Source: Chondromyces crocatus
GTDB taxonomy: Bacteria; Myxococcota_A; Polyangia; Polyangiales; Polyangiaceae
Direction of reading: 5' to 3'
Length of the DNA stretch: 64,000 nucleotides
Assembly (NCBI RefSeq): GCF_001189295.1
Contig: NZ_CP012159.1
Span: 1,502,001-1,566,000, forward strand
The notes beneath the pieces were generated by a model. That model searched no databases. It saw nothing but the letters and a program-made list of their open reading frames with translations, and was not told where the DNA came from. Numbering within the stretch: position 1 is the stretch's first letter; every line of letters starts with the position of its first letter. Shown here in pieces: positions 1-8,822 of this stretch. The translations under genes and the position numbers were made by a program.

Positions 1-2492
1 AGCACCTCTCGGTTCCGGAGATCGTCACGCAGGTGCTCTCGGAGCATGGCGTCACCCGGGTGGAGCAGCGCCTCGTCGACACGTACGAGCCGCGCGAGTA
101 CTGCGTGCAGTACCAGGAGAGCGCCCTCGATTTCGTCTCGAGGCTCTGTGAGCACGAAGGGATTCACCTCCAGAGCGAACCGGACGCGGAAGGTGCCGAG
201 ACGATCGTGCTGTGTGACGACAGCGAGACGGCGCCGTTCATGGCGGGTGATCCGGCGCTCGCGGCTCGTCCCCGCACGGCCTTGCTGGAGGCCGAGGATG
301 CCATCTATGCCCTCCGGCCGAAGCGTCGCGTTCGCTCGGGCAAGGTGGTGCTGCGCGACTTCGACTTCGAGCACCCCAAGCTCGACCTGACGGTGACCGC
401 GGCGGCCAAGGAGTCCCCGGAGCTCGCCGTGTACGACTACCCTGGTGGCTACTCCTCGCCGGAGCAGGGAGAGCGGCTCGCCCGCATCCGGCTCGAGGCG
501 GAGCAGGTGGCGTCGCAGGGCCTCGAGGTCGATGCGGTGTGTGCTCGCCTCGTGGCGGGTCATCGCTTGCGGGTGATCGACGCCGGGGAGCTCGACGGGA
601 GCTACTTCACGGTCTCGGTCACGCACACGTTCGATGGCGGCGTCGGCGAGGGCGCTGGCAAGGCCAGCTACCTGGCCCGCGCTCGCTTGCTCCCGGAAGC
701 CATCCCGTTTCGGCCGCCGCGTCGCACGCCGATCCCCGTCATCGCCGGCCCACAGACCGCGACGGTCGTCGCCCCCGAGGGGGCAGCGCCGGAGAGCATC
801 CATACCGACAAGCAAGGGCGCTGCAAGGTGCGGTTCCACTGGGACCGCAGTGGCATCCAGGATGAGCGCGCGTCCTGCTGGATGCGGGTCATGCAGCTCC
901 AGACCTCGGGGTCGCTCGTTCTGCCTCGGGTCGACTGGGAGGTGATCGTCGAGTTCCTCGAAGGGGACCCCGATCGGCCGATCATCACCGGTCGGCTTTA
1001 CAACGGGGTGTTCATGCCTCCGTACGCGCTCCCCGAGGGGAAGACCCGCACGGCGCTGCGCTCGGCGAGCACGCCGGGCGGAGGTGGCGCCAACGAGATC
1101 CGCTTCGAGGACAAGGCGGGCGCAGAGGAGATCATGATGCACGCGCAGCGGGACATGAAGGTCGCCGCCGCGAACAACGCGAAGAGGCGCGTCGGGAACA
1201 ACGAGACCACGGTGATCGGCAACAACGCCTCGCTCCAGGTCGGGGGAGAGCAGACCACGAAGATCACGAAGGGCGAGCAGATCACCATCGGCGCCAACCA
1301 GGTGGTCACGGTGGGGGGCGATCGCAAGGTCGAGGTGAATGCCGTGAGCGCCACGACCGTGCATGGCAACGCGACCACCACGGTGGGGGGCAACCAGTTC
1401 GAGATGGATGGGAACCCGCTGGAGGCGCTGCTCGCTCTCGCGGCGCAGGCGGCAGAGCAGTTCGCTCAGTCCCTCGCGGACAACGCCGTCGCGGCGATCC
1501 AGGCGAACGTGGACGGTGCCGTGAACCAGGTCATGGGACCGATCAACGCCCTCAACGACCAGGTGCAGGGCATTTCGGATGCGATGAAGGCGGTGGGGGA
1601 TGGCGATCTGAGCGGCATGGGGGCGATGGTCGCGGGGGCGAGCCGACTGCCGGGGGCAGGTGAGTTTGCTGCAGCGCTCGGAGGTCGAGGGAGCGCCGCG
1701 GGGCGGGGAGGGGGAGGCGGTGGAGGAGGCGGCGTGGGCGGCGGGGGCGGTGGCGATGCCCTCGGAGGGCTGACCACGGCAGCGAACGGTGCTGCCGGCC
1801 AGGCGAACGCGCTGACGGCGATGGCGGCTGGCGCTGCCCGAGGGGCGATGCATCAGGCCATCGGTCAAGGGGTCGGCGCCGCTCACCAGGCGCTCGCCAG
1901 CGCGCTCGGCGTCGATGGGGGTGGTGGTGGTGGCTCCTCGATGGCGAATCAGGGGGGGCCGGAAGGAGACGTCGCCGGGATCGATGCCACCGATCGGGAG
2001 AAGGGGCCGGGGCGCGCCACGGCCCGCGTCGTGGGGACCCACGAGGAGTCGGTCGGGTCGATGAAGATCCTCGCGGCGATTCAGGACATCGACACCAATG
2101 TGGGGGCTTCCAGGTCGCAGGACGTGGGCGTCGGGACGCTTCAACTCGCCATCGGTGACTATGCCGAGACGGTGGGGGGCTCGAAGGACGAGAAAGCGCT
2201 CGGCCTGATCGTCCTCAGCAAGGCGGGCGAGAGTGAGACGGTGGGGGGCTCGAAGACGACCATGGTGGGGGGCGCGATCATCGACAAGCTGAGCGGGTCG
2301 CAGGTCATCGAGGCGGGGGGGCCTGCGACGTTCGTGGGGGCTTTCCACAAGATCGAAGCGAAGGGGGCGATCACGTTCAAGTGTGGCGCGAGCGAGGTCG
2401 TCATCGCGGAGGAAGGGATCTCGATCACGTCTCCGCTCGTGGTCTTTCTGGCGCCGAAGATCCAGCTACCGAAGAAGGTGACGGAGCTCTGA
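1..2492 (+). CDS. vgrG: VgrG, T6SS spike protein (5' partial)
   Basis: Type VI secretion spike protein; its trimer caps the Hcp tube and carries effectors. The frame is open to the left edge, so the true start is outside the window; 829 residues are visible. In order they show gp27-like domains, a gp5-type OB-fold (CKVRFHWDRSG, then WEVIVEFLEGDPDRPIITG), and the repetitive beta-helix needle with many T-x-x-G-x-N steps (NNETTVIGNN, GANQVVTVGG). An Ala/Gly-rich stretch of about 250 residues follows, including a long poly-Gly run near 1710-1760. A second repetitive beta segment (ETVGGSK twice) ends the protein. The long C-terminal extension probably presents cargo or adaptor, which is inference. 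The stop overlaps the next start by one base (TGATG), so the two are translationally coupled. Confidence 0.93.
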   Translation, partial: HLSVPEIVTQVLSEHGVTRVEQRLVDTYEPREYCVQYQESALDFVSRLCEHEGIHLQSEPDAEGAETIVLCDDSETAPFMAGDPALAARPRTALLEAEDAIYALRPKRRVRSGKVVLRDFDFEHPKLDLTVTAAAKESPELAVYDYPGGYSSPEQGERLARIRLEAEQVASQGLEVDAVCARLVAGHRLRVIDAGELDGSYFTVSVTHTFDGGVGEGAGKASYLARARLLPEAIPFRPPRRTPIPVIAGPQTATVVAPEGAAPESIHTDKQGRCKVRFHWDRSGIQDERASCWMRVMQLQTSGSLVLPRVDWEVIVEFLEGDPDRPIITGRLYNGVFMPPYALPEGKTRTALRSASTPGGGGANEIRFEDKAGAEEIMMHAQRDMKVAAANNAKRRVGNNETTVIGNNASLQVGGEQTTKITKGEQITIGANQVVTVGGDRKVEVNAVSATTVHGNATTTVGGNQFEMDGNPLEALLALAAQAAEQFAQSLADNAVAAIQANVDGAVNQVMGPINALNDQVQGISDAMKAVGDGDLSGMGAMVAGASRLPGAGEFAAALGGRGSAAGRGGGGGGGGGVGGGGGGDALGGLTTAANGAAGQANALTAMAAGAARGAMHQAIGQGVGAAHQALASALGVDGGGGGGSSMANQGGPEGDVAGIDATDREKGPGRATARVVGTHEESVGSMKILAAIQDIDTNVGASRSQDVGVGTLQLAIGDYAETVGGSKDEKALGLIVLSKAGESETVGGSKTTMVGGAIIDKLSGSQVIEAGGPATFVGAFHKIEAKGAITFKCGASEVVIAEEGISITSPLVVFLAPKIQLPKKVTEL

Positions 2493-3046
2493 TGGCCGAG
2501 CATGGACGAGCGGACGCGGTGACGACGGTGGGAGCTGCCCTGGAGGAGGTCGAGTCCCCGAGAGCTTCCCAGGTGTCGATCGAGGAGTTGCTGAGTGATG
2601 TGCCGCTCCCGGCGGAGGCCTCCCCGCCGGTGGCCTTGGTGGCCGCACCGGTCGGTGTCCGGGTCGCGCGGCTTCTGCAGGTCACGGGTCGCGTGGCCTC
2701 GCTCTCGTTGCGGGGTGAAGCGGGGCCGCTGGAGGCTGACATTGCGCCGGAGGTGGAGGTCGAGCTCGTGCAGGATGCGCTCGTGAATGGCGACTCGGTG
2801 CTCGTGGAGGTGGGCCCGGGGATCGCGCCGCTCGTCGTGGGGGTGCTGCAGACGCGCCGTCCGCGAGAGCTTCATCTGCGCGCTGGGACGGTACACATCG
2901 AGGGGGACAATGAGGTGGTGTTGCGCTCGGGTCGAGGTGCGCTGCGCATCCGGGAAGACGGCGACATCGAGGTGGTGGGCAGCCGGATCAGCGCTGCCTC
3001 GCGCGGGCTGTTCCGCATCGTGGGGCGCTTGCTCCGCTTGAACTGA
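2492..3046 (+). CDS. DUF6484-type T6SS accessory protein
   Basis: 184 residues starting at the ATG that shares a base with the vgrG stop. The central part (VALVAAPVGVRVARL ... LVVGVLQTRRP) has the small beta-barrel look of DUF6484 proteins, which are found beside VgrG in myxobacteria and other proteobacteria. The ending PLVVGVLQ resembles the OB-fold end of VgrG (RPIITGRLY). A short beta-repeat tail follows (LHLRAGTVHIEGDNEVVLRS). No catalytic motif is visible. Coupling to vgrG suggests a structural or adaptor role at the spike, such as effector loading. The family name comes from pattern memory, not a search; the gene itself is secure because of the overlap and protein-like composition. Confidence 0.75.
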   Translation: MAEHGRADAVTTVGAALEEVESPRASQVSIEELLSDVPLPAEASPPVALVAAPVGVRVARLLQVTGRVASLSLRGEAGPLEADIAPEVEVELVQDALVNGDSVLVEVGPGIAPLVVGVLQTRRPRELHLRAGTVHIEGDNEVVLRSGRGALRIREDGDIEVVGSRISAASRGLFRIVGRLLRLN

Positions 3047-3064
3047 CGTCACGGGAGACGATGG

Positions 3065-4099
3065 ATGTCCTCTTCGCCGTCCACCATCACCGCGCTCGAT
3101 GGCCGCTCCCTCGTGCGCACCCAGGTCACGGCGCGTCTCGACGAGCCGCTCAGCGCCGGGAGCAATTTGCTTTTTTGCTCCACGTTTCAGCTCGCGTGGA
3201 ACGAGCTGCGTGCGGCGCTCGGTGGGGCCATCCGCTTGCAAGGGGATCCTTTGCTCGCGGTCGCGCTGGAGCGCGAGGGGCCGACGGCGGACGACCTCGA
3301 TGTGGGGTCTTACGTCGCGCGCGGTGGGGTCGGTCCTGGCTTTCTCCGTGAGGTCGAGCGGGCGCTCCGTCAGACCTTCGGCGACCGGGATGACTTCATG
3401 CTTCCTGGTCGCCTCGAGCCTTCTGCCATCCTGGCTTACGCCTACCTGTCGAAGGACCTCGCCTTCCGGACTCCGTTCGAGGTCGAGCGGAAGCTCGGGA
3501 TCGTGTTCCACGGGGGGGAGAGGGTCGCTTGTTTCGGGGTGTGGGGGGCGCAGGAGGATCCGCTCCGCGCGAAGCGTGCGGCGCAGGTCGTGGTGCATCA
3601 CGTGAGCGAGGGGGGGTCTTTCGTGCTGGAGCTGATCACGGACGCGGAAGCGGACCGGTTGATCGTGGCCTGCATCCCGAGAGAGCCCAGCCTTCTTGCC
3701 ATGGTGGACGAAGCGCTCGCCCGCGCGAACCACAAGCCAGGCCTCTGGTCACGTCTGCGCGGCGAGGTGGCGCTGGGGAAGCGGGACGTGGTGAAGATTC
3801 CGATGATCGATGTGGATGTCCTCCGCAACTACGCGGAGATCGGTCAACGGAAGGTCCTGGACCAGGAGCACGTCATCGAGGAAGCCAAGCAGCGAATCCG
3901 CTTCCGGCTCGATGAGAAGGGGGCGATCCTGCGGTCGGCGGGGGTCATCGTGGCGCCGCGTGGAGGGCCTCGGGGGCGCCACTTCGTCTGCGATCGTCCC
4001 TTCCTCGTGGCGATGGTCCGGGCGGGCCGGAGGTACCCGTATTTCGCGGCCTGGATCGAGGACCCGGAGCTTCTCGTCGCGGTGCGGCCCGAGCCCTGA
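3065..4099 (+). CDS. Serpin-fold protein in the vgrG operon
   Basis: 344 residues, start ATG 3065, 18 bp after the DUF6484 gene. The serpin layout can be followed along the whole chain: a helix-B-like segment NLLFCSTFQLAWNEL (residues 34-48; family NvffSPlSistAlaml), a strand-3A region AYAYLSKDLAFRTPFE (124-139; family NaiyFkgkWk.pFd), and the C-terminal serpin signature FVCDRPFLVAM (307-317), which fits every position of the PROSITE serpin pattern. A strand-4B/5B-like end follows. The reactive-loop hinge would be DEKGA (283-287), but the next residues (ILRSAG) are bulkier than the small-residue stretch of inhibitory serpins, so protease inhibition is possible but unproven. No signal peptide is seen, so it should be cytoplasmic. 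It converges with the Rhs toxin, 11 bp between stops. Immunity protein or adaptor are the two obvious roles. Confidence 0.78.
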   Translation: MSSSPSTITALDGRSLVRTQVTARLDEPLSAGSNLLFCSTFQLAWNELRAALGGAIRLQGDPLLAVALEREGPTADDLDVGSYVARGGVGPGFLREVERALRQTFGDRDDFMLPGRLEPSAILAYAYLSKDLAFRTPFEVERKLGIVFHGGERVACFGVWGAQEDPLRAKRAAQVVVHHVSEGGSFVLELITDAEADRLIVACIPREPSLLAMVDEALARANHKPGLWSRLRGEVALGKRDVVKIPMIDVDVLRNYAEIGQRKVLDQEHVIEEAKQRIRFRLDEKGAILRSAGVIVAPRGGPRGRHFVCDRPFLVAMVRAGRRYPYFAAWIEDPELLVAVRPEP

Positions 4100-4110
4100 G
4101 CGCGCGGTGA

Positions 4111-7100
4111 TCACGGCGTTCCGGGCTGGGGCTGGATCCCGTTGACCCAGCTCCCGAAGCCGTTCACGCGCAGCCCCGAGGGGGGGGTGCCCGAAGGCAT
4201 GCCGCTCACCAGGCCCGACCAGCCCTGGTTGCCGAGGAAGCTGCTGTTGAACAGGGCGCGCCCACCGGAGGTCGTGGCACCCGTCCGGTTCGCCACTGCT
4301 TGCGAGACGCTCTGGCCTCCTCGCGGTTTCGTTGCGCTGTTGCAGGCGATGACGTCGACCCGAGCGCCGGGGGCGCTGCCGTTGAACCCGGCGGCGTTCA
4401 GGCGGTCTCCCAGCTCCGTCCCGCTGATGTCCTGTCCCGCCCACTCGATCTGGCCGGGCACGCCATGCGTGTCGATCATCACCTCGGTCTCGCCGGCGAG
4501 GCTGCCAGGGGTCACCTGGGAGGGCGTCAGGATCGTGGCGCCGGGATACTGCGAGGCGTAGTTGCCGTAGTAGGCGTTGATCAGGGCCGGATCGTTCGAC
4601 GCGGTGATGATCGTCAGCAGACCCAGCGGGTCGATGTAGAGCGTCGGGTTCGGGACGAAGCCCACGTCCTGGACCGAGCCGAGCATCCCGAGCGGGTCGG
4701 GGGTCAGGAAGACGTGAAGGTCCGGGGCGTAGTAGCGGTTGCGGTTGTAGTGCAGGCCCGTCGTGGCGTCGGCGCGCTGGCCGGCGAAGCGCAGCGCGCC
4801 GACGTCGCCCTGGGTGCGGGCGACCTCGCCCCAGGTCGAGAGATCGAGTTCAGCGGTCTCGCCCTCGTTCCCCAAGTAGAGGTACGGGGTTCCTGCTGCA
4901 TCGGCTGCCACCAGGCGGAGACCCTGGCCTTCGCTTCCCTCGACGAGCGGCGTGTGGCCATCGTCGTGGAACACGCGCAGCACCTTTCCCCCGGTGCTCG
5001 TCTGCTCCTCGACGGGGGCGTTTCCATCCCAGCCGAACCAGGTCGTGGCGCCTCCGACGGTCTCGGCGAGGCGCCTGCCGAAGGCATCGTAGAGGTACTG
5101 CACGCGTACGCCGTCGCCGCGCACGGCCTCCACGAGGCGGTCGTCGTCGTCGTAGCCGTAGCGCCACGAGTGCTGCGGGTCCGGGGCGCGTCGCTCGACG
5201 AGCCGCCCGCACCGGTCCCAGCGCAGCAGCACCTCGCCGACGTGCGTGGGACGACCGCCTGCCCCAAGGGACCAGGTGGCACCCTCGGGCAGCGCGGTGC
5301 CGTGCGGCGAATACCGGAAGCGCTCGTTCGTGCCGAGTCCCTGGGCGCTGACGGGGCGCCCGAAGACGTCCAGCTCGTAGGACCGCATCCCGGCGGCCGT
5401 GTCGGTGACCGCGGCGACGGGGCCCCGCGCGTCCCAGCGGAACGAGCGCACCCGGAGGGAGGCGCCGTCTGCGTCCTCGACCACCACGTGCTCGGGGAAT
5501 CCCAGCACGTTGCGCTGCGTGCGGAGGGCCAGGCCGTCGGTCTCGCGGCGACGCAGGAGTTCTCGTCCTTCCAGGTCGCGCTCGATGTGCAGGGTCTCGT
5601 TCCCGAGCGAGGAGGTGATGGCGATGGACTCGCCGTCCTTCTCGGCGCCGTAGCGTACGTGCCAGCCTGACGAGTAGCTCCGTTCGGCGATGCGCCCGTC
5701 CGGTCCGTACTGGTAGCGGACTTCGAAGCGGAACCCGCCGGCTGCTTGCTGCTCGCGCACGAGGCGTCCCGACTCGTCGTAGCCGTACTCCACGCGCGCG
5801 ATGCCCGCTTCGGCGGAGAGCATCCGCCCTGCCTCGTCGTAGGCGAAGCGCGCGCTCGTCCTGCCGCTGTGCTCTCGGGTGAGGATGCGTCCTTGTGCGT
5901 CCCTGCGCTCGACGAGGCGCTTCTCTTCCGGGTTCAGGACCAGCGCGAGCCGGTCGGCGCCGTCGTACTCGAAGCCGTAGGTCAGTCCCGCGAACGTCTG
6001 CTGGCGGATGGGGTTGCCAGCGCCGTCGTGGCGGACCGTGAACCGCTCGCCGGCGGGGTTCTCGATCCACTGGAGGCGCAGGAGCGCGTCGTACCCCATC
6101 CGGTAGCGGCTGCCGTCGGCCTTGGTCTGCTCGACCAGCGCGTCGGCCACCCAGCGGTTGCGCTGCTCGCCGCCGCCGGTGTGCTGCTGCAGCTCGGTGC
6201 GCCGCATCCGGTCGGGCAGGAAGGCGGACCGCTGCCCGCCTGGGCCCGTGAGTGCGACGAGGTCGCCGCGGGAGTCGTAGTCGAGGTGGTAGGTCGCGCC
6301 GGTCGGTGTCTCCAGGGAGATGGGTTGACCCAGGAAGTCGAAGGCGTAGCGGTACACGGCGCCGCGGGCCGTCGTGTACTTCGCGAGGTTGCCGTGGGTG
6401 TCGTACTCGAGCAGGTCCTGGCCACCGTCGGGCCAGGTGATCGCCGTGTTCTTGCCGCGGGCGTCGTACGTCGCGAGGGTCTTCCGGCCCTGCTCGTCGA
6501 GGCGCTCGACCACCTTGCCTCGTACGAGCCGCACGGAGGCGCGCGTGCCGTCGGGTCTGATCAGGGTCCGGAGGCCGGTCTCGTCGTCGTGCTGGAAGCG
6601 AAGCGTGGCGCCATCGGCGAGGGTGATCGAGGCGATCCGTCCGGAGGCGTCGACCTGGCGCCGGGTGGCGCCGAGGGAGCCGTCCGACATGGAGACGACG
6701 CGGCCGAGGGCGTCGTAACGGAAGAGGGTCGCGTTGCCGCGTGGATCGATGTAGCGCTCCACGAGGCCGAGGTCGTTGCCTGCGTAGCGGTGCACGCTGC
6801 CTGCACCGTCGGTCACCGTGGCTTCTCGTCGGCCCGGGCCATAGGTCAGGCGGGTGTGGAAGATGCCGCGCGGCTTCGCCTTCGCGTCCTCGGTGACGGC
6901 GCCGAGCTCGGCGAGGAGGTCGCCTCCGGGGCGCTCTCCCCAGGTCTCGACGCAGCGCTTTTCTCCGTGGAACTCGGCGTGGACGAAGCGGAAGACGATG
7001 CCGTCGGGGCGGTGCTCGGCGAGCAGGTAGTGGTCTTCGTCGTACTCGTAGCGGGTCGAGACGCCGCCGGCGTCGATGACCTGGACGAGGTCGCCGCGCT

Positions 7101-8235
7101 CGTCCAGCTCGTAGGCGACCAGCAGCTTCTGCTGCGGTTCGCCCTCGTCGTCGAGCAGGTGGAGTTCCCAGGTCCGGAGCGCGCCGTCCCGCGTCAGCGT
7201 GGCCCGGCGCCCCACGGAGTCGACGATCTCGACGATCTCTTCGTTTTCCCAGCGCAGTGCAGCGTGGTTGCCGTGGGCGTCCCGCAGCGCGACCAGCGCG
7301 TAGTTCGTTCCCCCGGGGGAGGGGCGCAGGACGCGCAGCAGGCCGTCGTCGAGGTCCACGACGATGGCGTCTCCCTCGGCGTGGAGCTTGCGGCCGTGGG
7401 GGAGCAAGAGCGTTTCGTCACCCGTCGGCAAGACGAGCGTGGTCTCGCTGCCGCGGTCGTCGATGAGCGTGAACGTTTCGCCGTGGCGCTCGCCGCGCCA
7501 GGCCAGGTTGTGCGACCACCCCCAGCCCAGGCCGCAGCGCTGGCGTACGGCGGAGGTGCGGTAGCTGCGGATCCAGCGGACCCACAGGAAGCCGGGGAGG
7601 GTGAAGTCGACGCAGGGGGGGGTGAAGAGGGTCCCGGTGATCACGTCGACGGGGTGGCCGGCGCTGGCTTGACCCTCGGCGCCTGGAGGGGCGGGTGGGC
7701 TCGGTGGGGCGGCGCCGTCGTTGCTGCCGCCTCCGCCTCCGCCGCCGTTGCCTGGTCCATTCGGTCCACCCGCGCCGGGGCCTCCCGCGCCAGGGCCCGA
7801 GGGGCCGCCGCCTGCGCCGCCTGCGCCGCTTGCGCCCGAGGCCTTGGCGCCCAGGCCGAAGGTGAGGCCCTTGTTCATCTGTCCGAGGGAGCCGGTGATC
7901 CCCGCCATGCCCAGCTCGATGAGGATCAAGGGGGCGCCCAGCCAGGGAAAGCAGGGGCCGGTGATGTTCAGGCTGACCACCTCGCGGAGCGTGCCTGGCT
8001 CGTTTCCGTGGCAGGTCTTCATGCACCCGCCCACGGTCAAGATCGGTGCTCCTTCGATCTTGGTCCGCATGCAGGGGTCGGTGATCCCTTCGGCGGTGTT
8101 GCCGAAGGTGGGGTAGGGGATCGGTAAGGGCGCGGGGGCTGCCGGGGTGAGGCACACGCTGACGGCGAAGCCGGCCATGGTGTGGCCGGAGCGGTCGGTG
8201 ATCGTGTCGAGATAGTAAGCGGTGACCTTGCCCAT
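4111..8235 (-). CDS. PAAR-like/Rhs polymorphic toxin with C80-like peptidase tip
   Basis: 1374 residues. The N-terminus carries a DUF4150 (PAAR-like) region with PIPYPTFGNTAEG and CMKTCHGNEPG, which would sharpen the VgrG spike. A Gly/Pro-rich linker leads to a DUF6531-type segment (GHPVDVITGTLFTPPCVDF), then many YDxxGR Rhs repeats that form the toxin cocoon. The Rhs core ends with HYNRNRYYAPDLHVFLTPDP and YIDPLGLL, where the variable tip begins (about residue 1208). The tip has a strand ending in His-Gly (IDTHG, His 1257) and a later strand ending in Cys (VDVIACNSA, Cys 1298), the His...Cys arrangement of clan-CD/C80 peptidases such as clostridial and MARTX toxin protease domains. No classical immunity gene follows on the same strand; the next gene is the convergent serpin. 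Confidence 0.92.
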   Translation of the reverse strand: MGKVTAYYLDTITDRSGHTMAGFAVSVCLTPAAPAPLPIPYPTFGNTAEGITDPCMRTKIEGAPILTVGGCMKTCHGNEPGTLREVVSLNITGPCFPWLGAPLILIELGMAGITGSLGQMNKGLTFGLGAKASGASGAGGAGGGPSGPGAGGPGAGGPNGPGNGGGGGGGSNDGAAPPSPPAPPGAEGQASAGHPVDVITGTLFTPPCVDFTLPGFLWVRWIRSYRTSAVRQRCGLGWGWSHNLAWRGERHGETFTLIDDRGSETTLVLPTGDETLLLPHGRKLHAEGDAIVVDLDDGLLRVLRPSPGGTNYALVALRDAHGNHAALRWENEEIVEIVDSVGRRATLTRDGALRTWELHLLDDEGEPQQKLLVAYELDERGDLVQVIDAGGVSTRYEYDEDHYLLAEHRPDGIVFRFVHAEFHGEKRCVETWGERPGGDLLAELGAVTEDAKAKPRGIFHTRLTYGPGRREATVTDGAGSVHRYAGNDLGLVERYIDPRGNATLFRYDALGRVVSMSDGSLGATRRQVDASGRIASITLADGATLRFQHDDETGLRTLIRPDGTRASVRLVRGKVVERLDEQGRKTLATYDARGKNTAITWPDGGQDLLEYDTHGNLAKYTTARGAVYRYAFDFLGQPISLETPTGATYHLDYDSRGDLVALTGPGGQRSAFLPDRMRRTELQQHTGGGEQRNRWVADALVEQTKADGSRYRMGYDALLRLQWIENPAGERFTVRHDGAGNPIRQQTFAGLTYGFEYDGADRLALVLNPEEKRLVERRDAQGRILTREHSGRTSARFAYDEAGRMLSAEAGIARVEYGYDESGRLVREQQAAGGFRFEVRYQYGPDGRIAERSYSSGWHVRYGAEKDGESIAITSSLGNETLHIERDLEGRELLRRRETDGLALRTQRNVLGFPEHVVVEDADGASLRVRSFRWDARGPVAAVTDTAAGMRSYELDVFGRPVSAQGLGTNERFRYSPHGTALPEGATWSLGAGGRPTHVGEVLLRWDRCGRLVERRAPDPQHSWRYGYDDDDRLVEAVRGDGVRVQYLYDAFGRRLAETVGGATTWFGWDGNAPVEEQTSTGGKVLRVFHDDGHTPLVEGSEGQGLRLVAADAAGTPYLYLGNEGETAELDLSTWGEVARTQGDVGALRFAGQRADATTGLHYNRNRYYAPDLHVFLTPDPLGMLGSVQDVGFVPNPTLYIDPLGLLTIITASNDPALINAYYGNYASQYPGATILTPSQVTPGSLAGETEVMIDTHGVPGQIEWAGQDISGTELGDRLNAAGFNGSAPGARVDVIACNSATKPRGGQSVSQAVANRTGATTSGGRALFNSSFLGNQGWSGLVSGMPSGTPPSGLRVNGFGSWVNGIQPQPGTP

Positions 8236-8286
8236 GGCGTGGTCGATGGTCTCATGCGCGCCGAGGGGTCGGCAATTCCCGCTCGC

Positions 8287-8724
8287 TCAGCGCATCGCGT
8301 GGCGGAACTGCGTGGCCAGGGCGTCGTCTTCCATCATCCGGGCCGTCCAGTGGTGCTGGCTGGCCATGACGTCGGCGAGGGTGAGGCCCATCCGCGCGAG
8401 GGCTTTCGGGGCGTCGTCGGTCCGTTGCAGGACCCGGGCGACCTCGATGAAGCGTTCGAAGGAGAGTACGGTCTTCGCGCGAGCGCGCTGGGCCTGGACG
8501 AAGGCGTCGGCGTAGGCGGCCATGAGGCGGGGGATGCCGGCTTCGTCTTCTTCGTCTTCTTCGGCGATGCGCGCTTGCCAGGCGTCGTCGAGTGCCTCCC
8601 AGCCGGCTTCGTCGAGGCCATGGGCCGACAGGATGGCCGCTCGGTTCGCGGACGGGCTCGCGAGCGCCACGGCGAGGGCGGCGTAGGCCTTCACGTCGCC
8701 GGCGAGGTCCGCGCGAGGAGCCAT
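8287..8724 (-). CDS. Conserved-looking small protein upstream of the Rhs toxin
   Basis: 145 residues, start ATG 8724, ending 51 bp before the toxin start on the same strand, so probably co-transcribed. It is helical and Ala-rich with an acidic EEDEEDE patch at about residue 55 and no signal peptide or membrane segment. I recognise no family. Its place just upstream of a DUF4150/Rhs effector fits a T6SS adaptor or chaperone that loads the toxin onto VgrG, but this is positional inference. It lies divergent to the HEAT-repeat gene with about 98 bp between starts, which must hold both promoters. Confidence 0.65.
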   Translation of the reverse strand: MAPRADLAGDVKAYAALAVALASPSANRAAILSAHGLDEAGWEALDDAWQARIAEEDEEDEAGIPRLMAAYADAFVQAQRARAKTVLSFERFIEVARVLQRTDDAPKALARMGLTLADVMASQHHWTARMMEDDALATQFRHAMR

Positions 8725-8822
8725 GGGCCGAGGGTATCATCGGGCTCGCTGGCGCTGTGGCACGTTGCAGGAGGGGCTGGTCTTCCCGCGCCACGGCGGA
8801 CACGTTAACAAACCGGGTACCC

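Noticed and set aside
2159-3733. 524-codon minus-strand open frame opposite vgrG/serpin
   Set aside because: Arg/His-rich antisense translation without motifs; the plus strand has coupled genes with recognisable families.
5746-8127. 793-codon plus-strand open frame
   Set aside because: Val/Ala/Gly-rich shadow of the Rhs toxin gene without recognisable domains.
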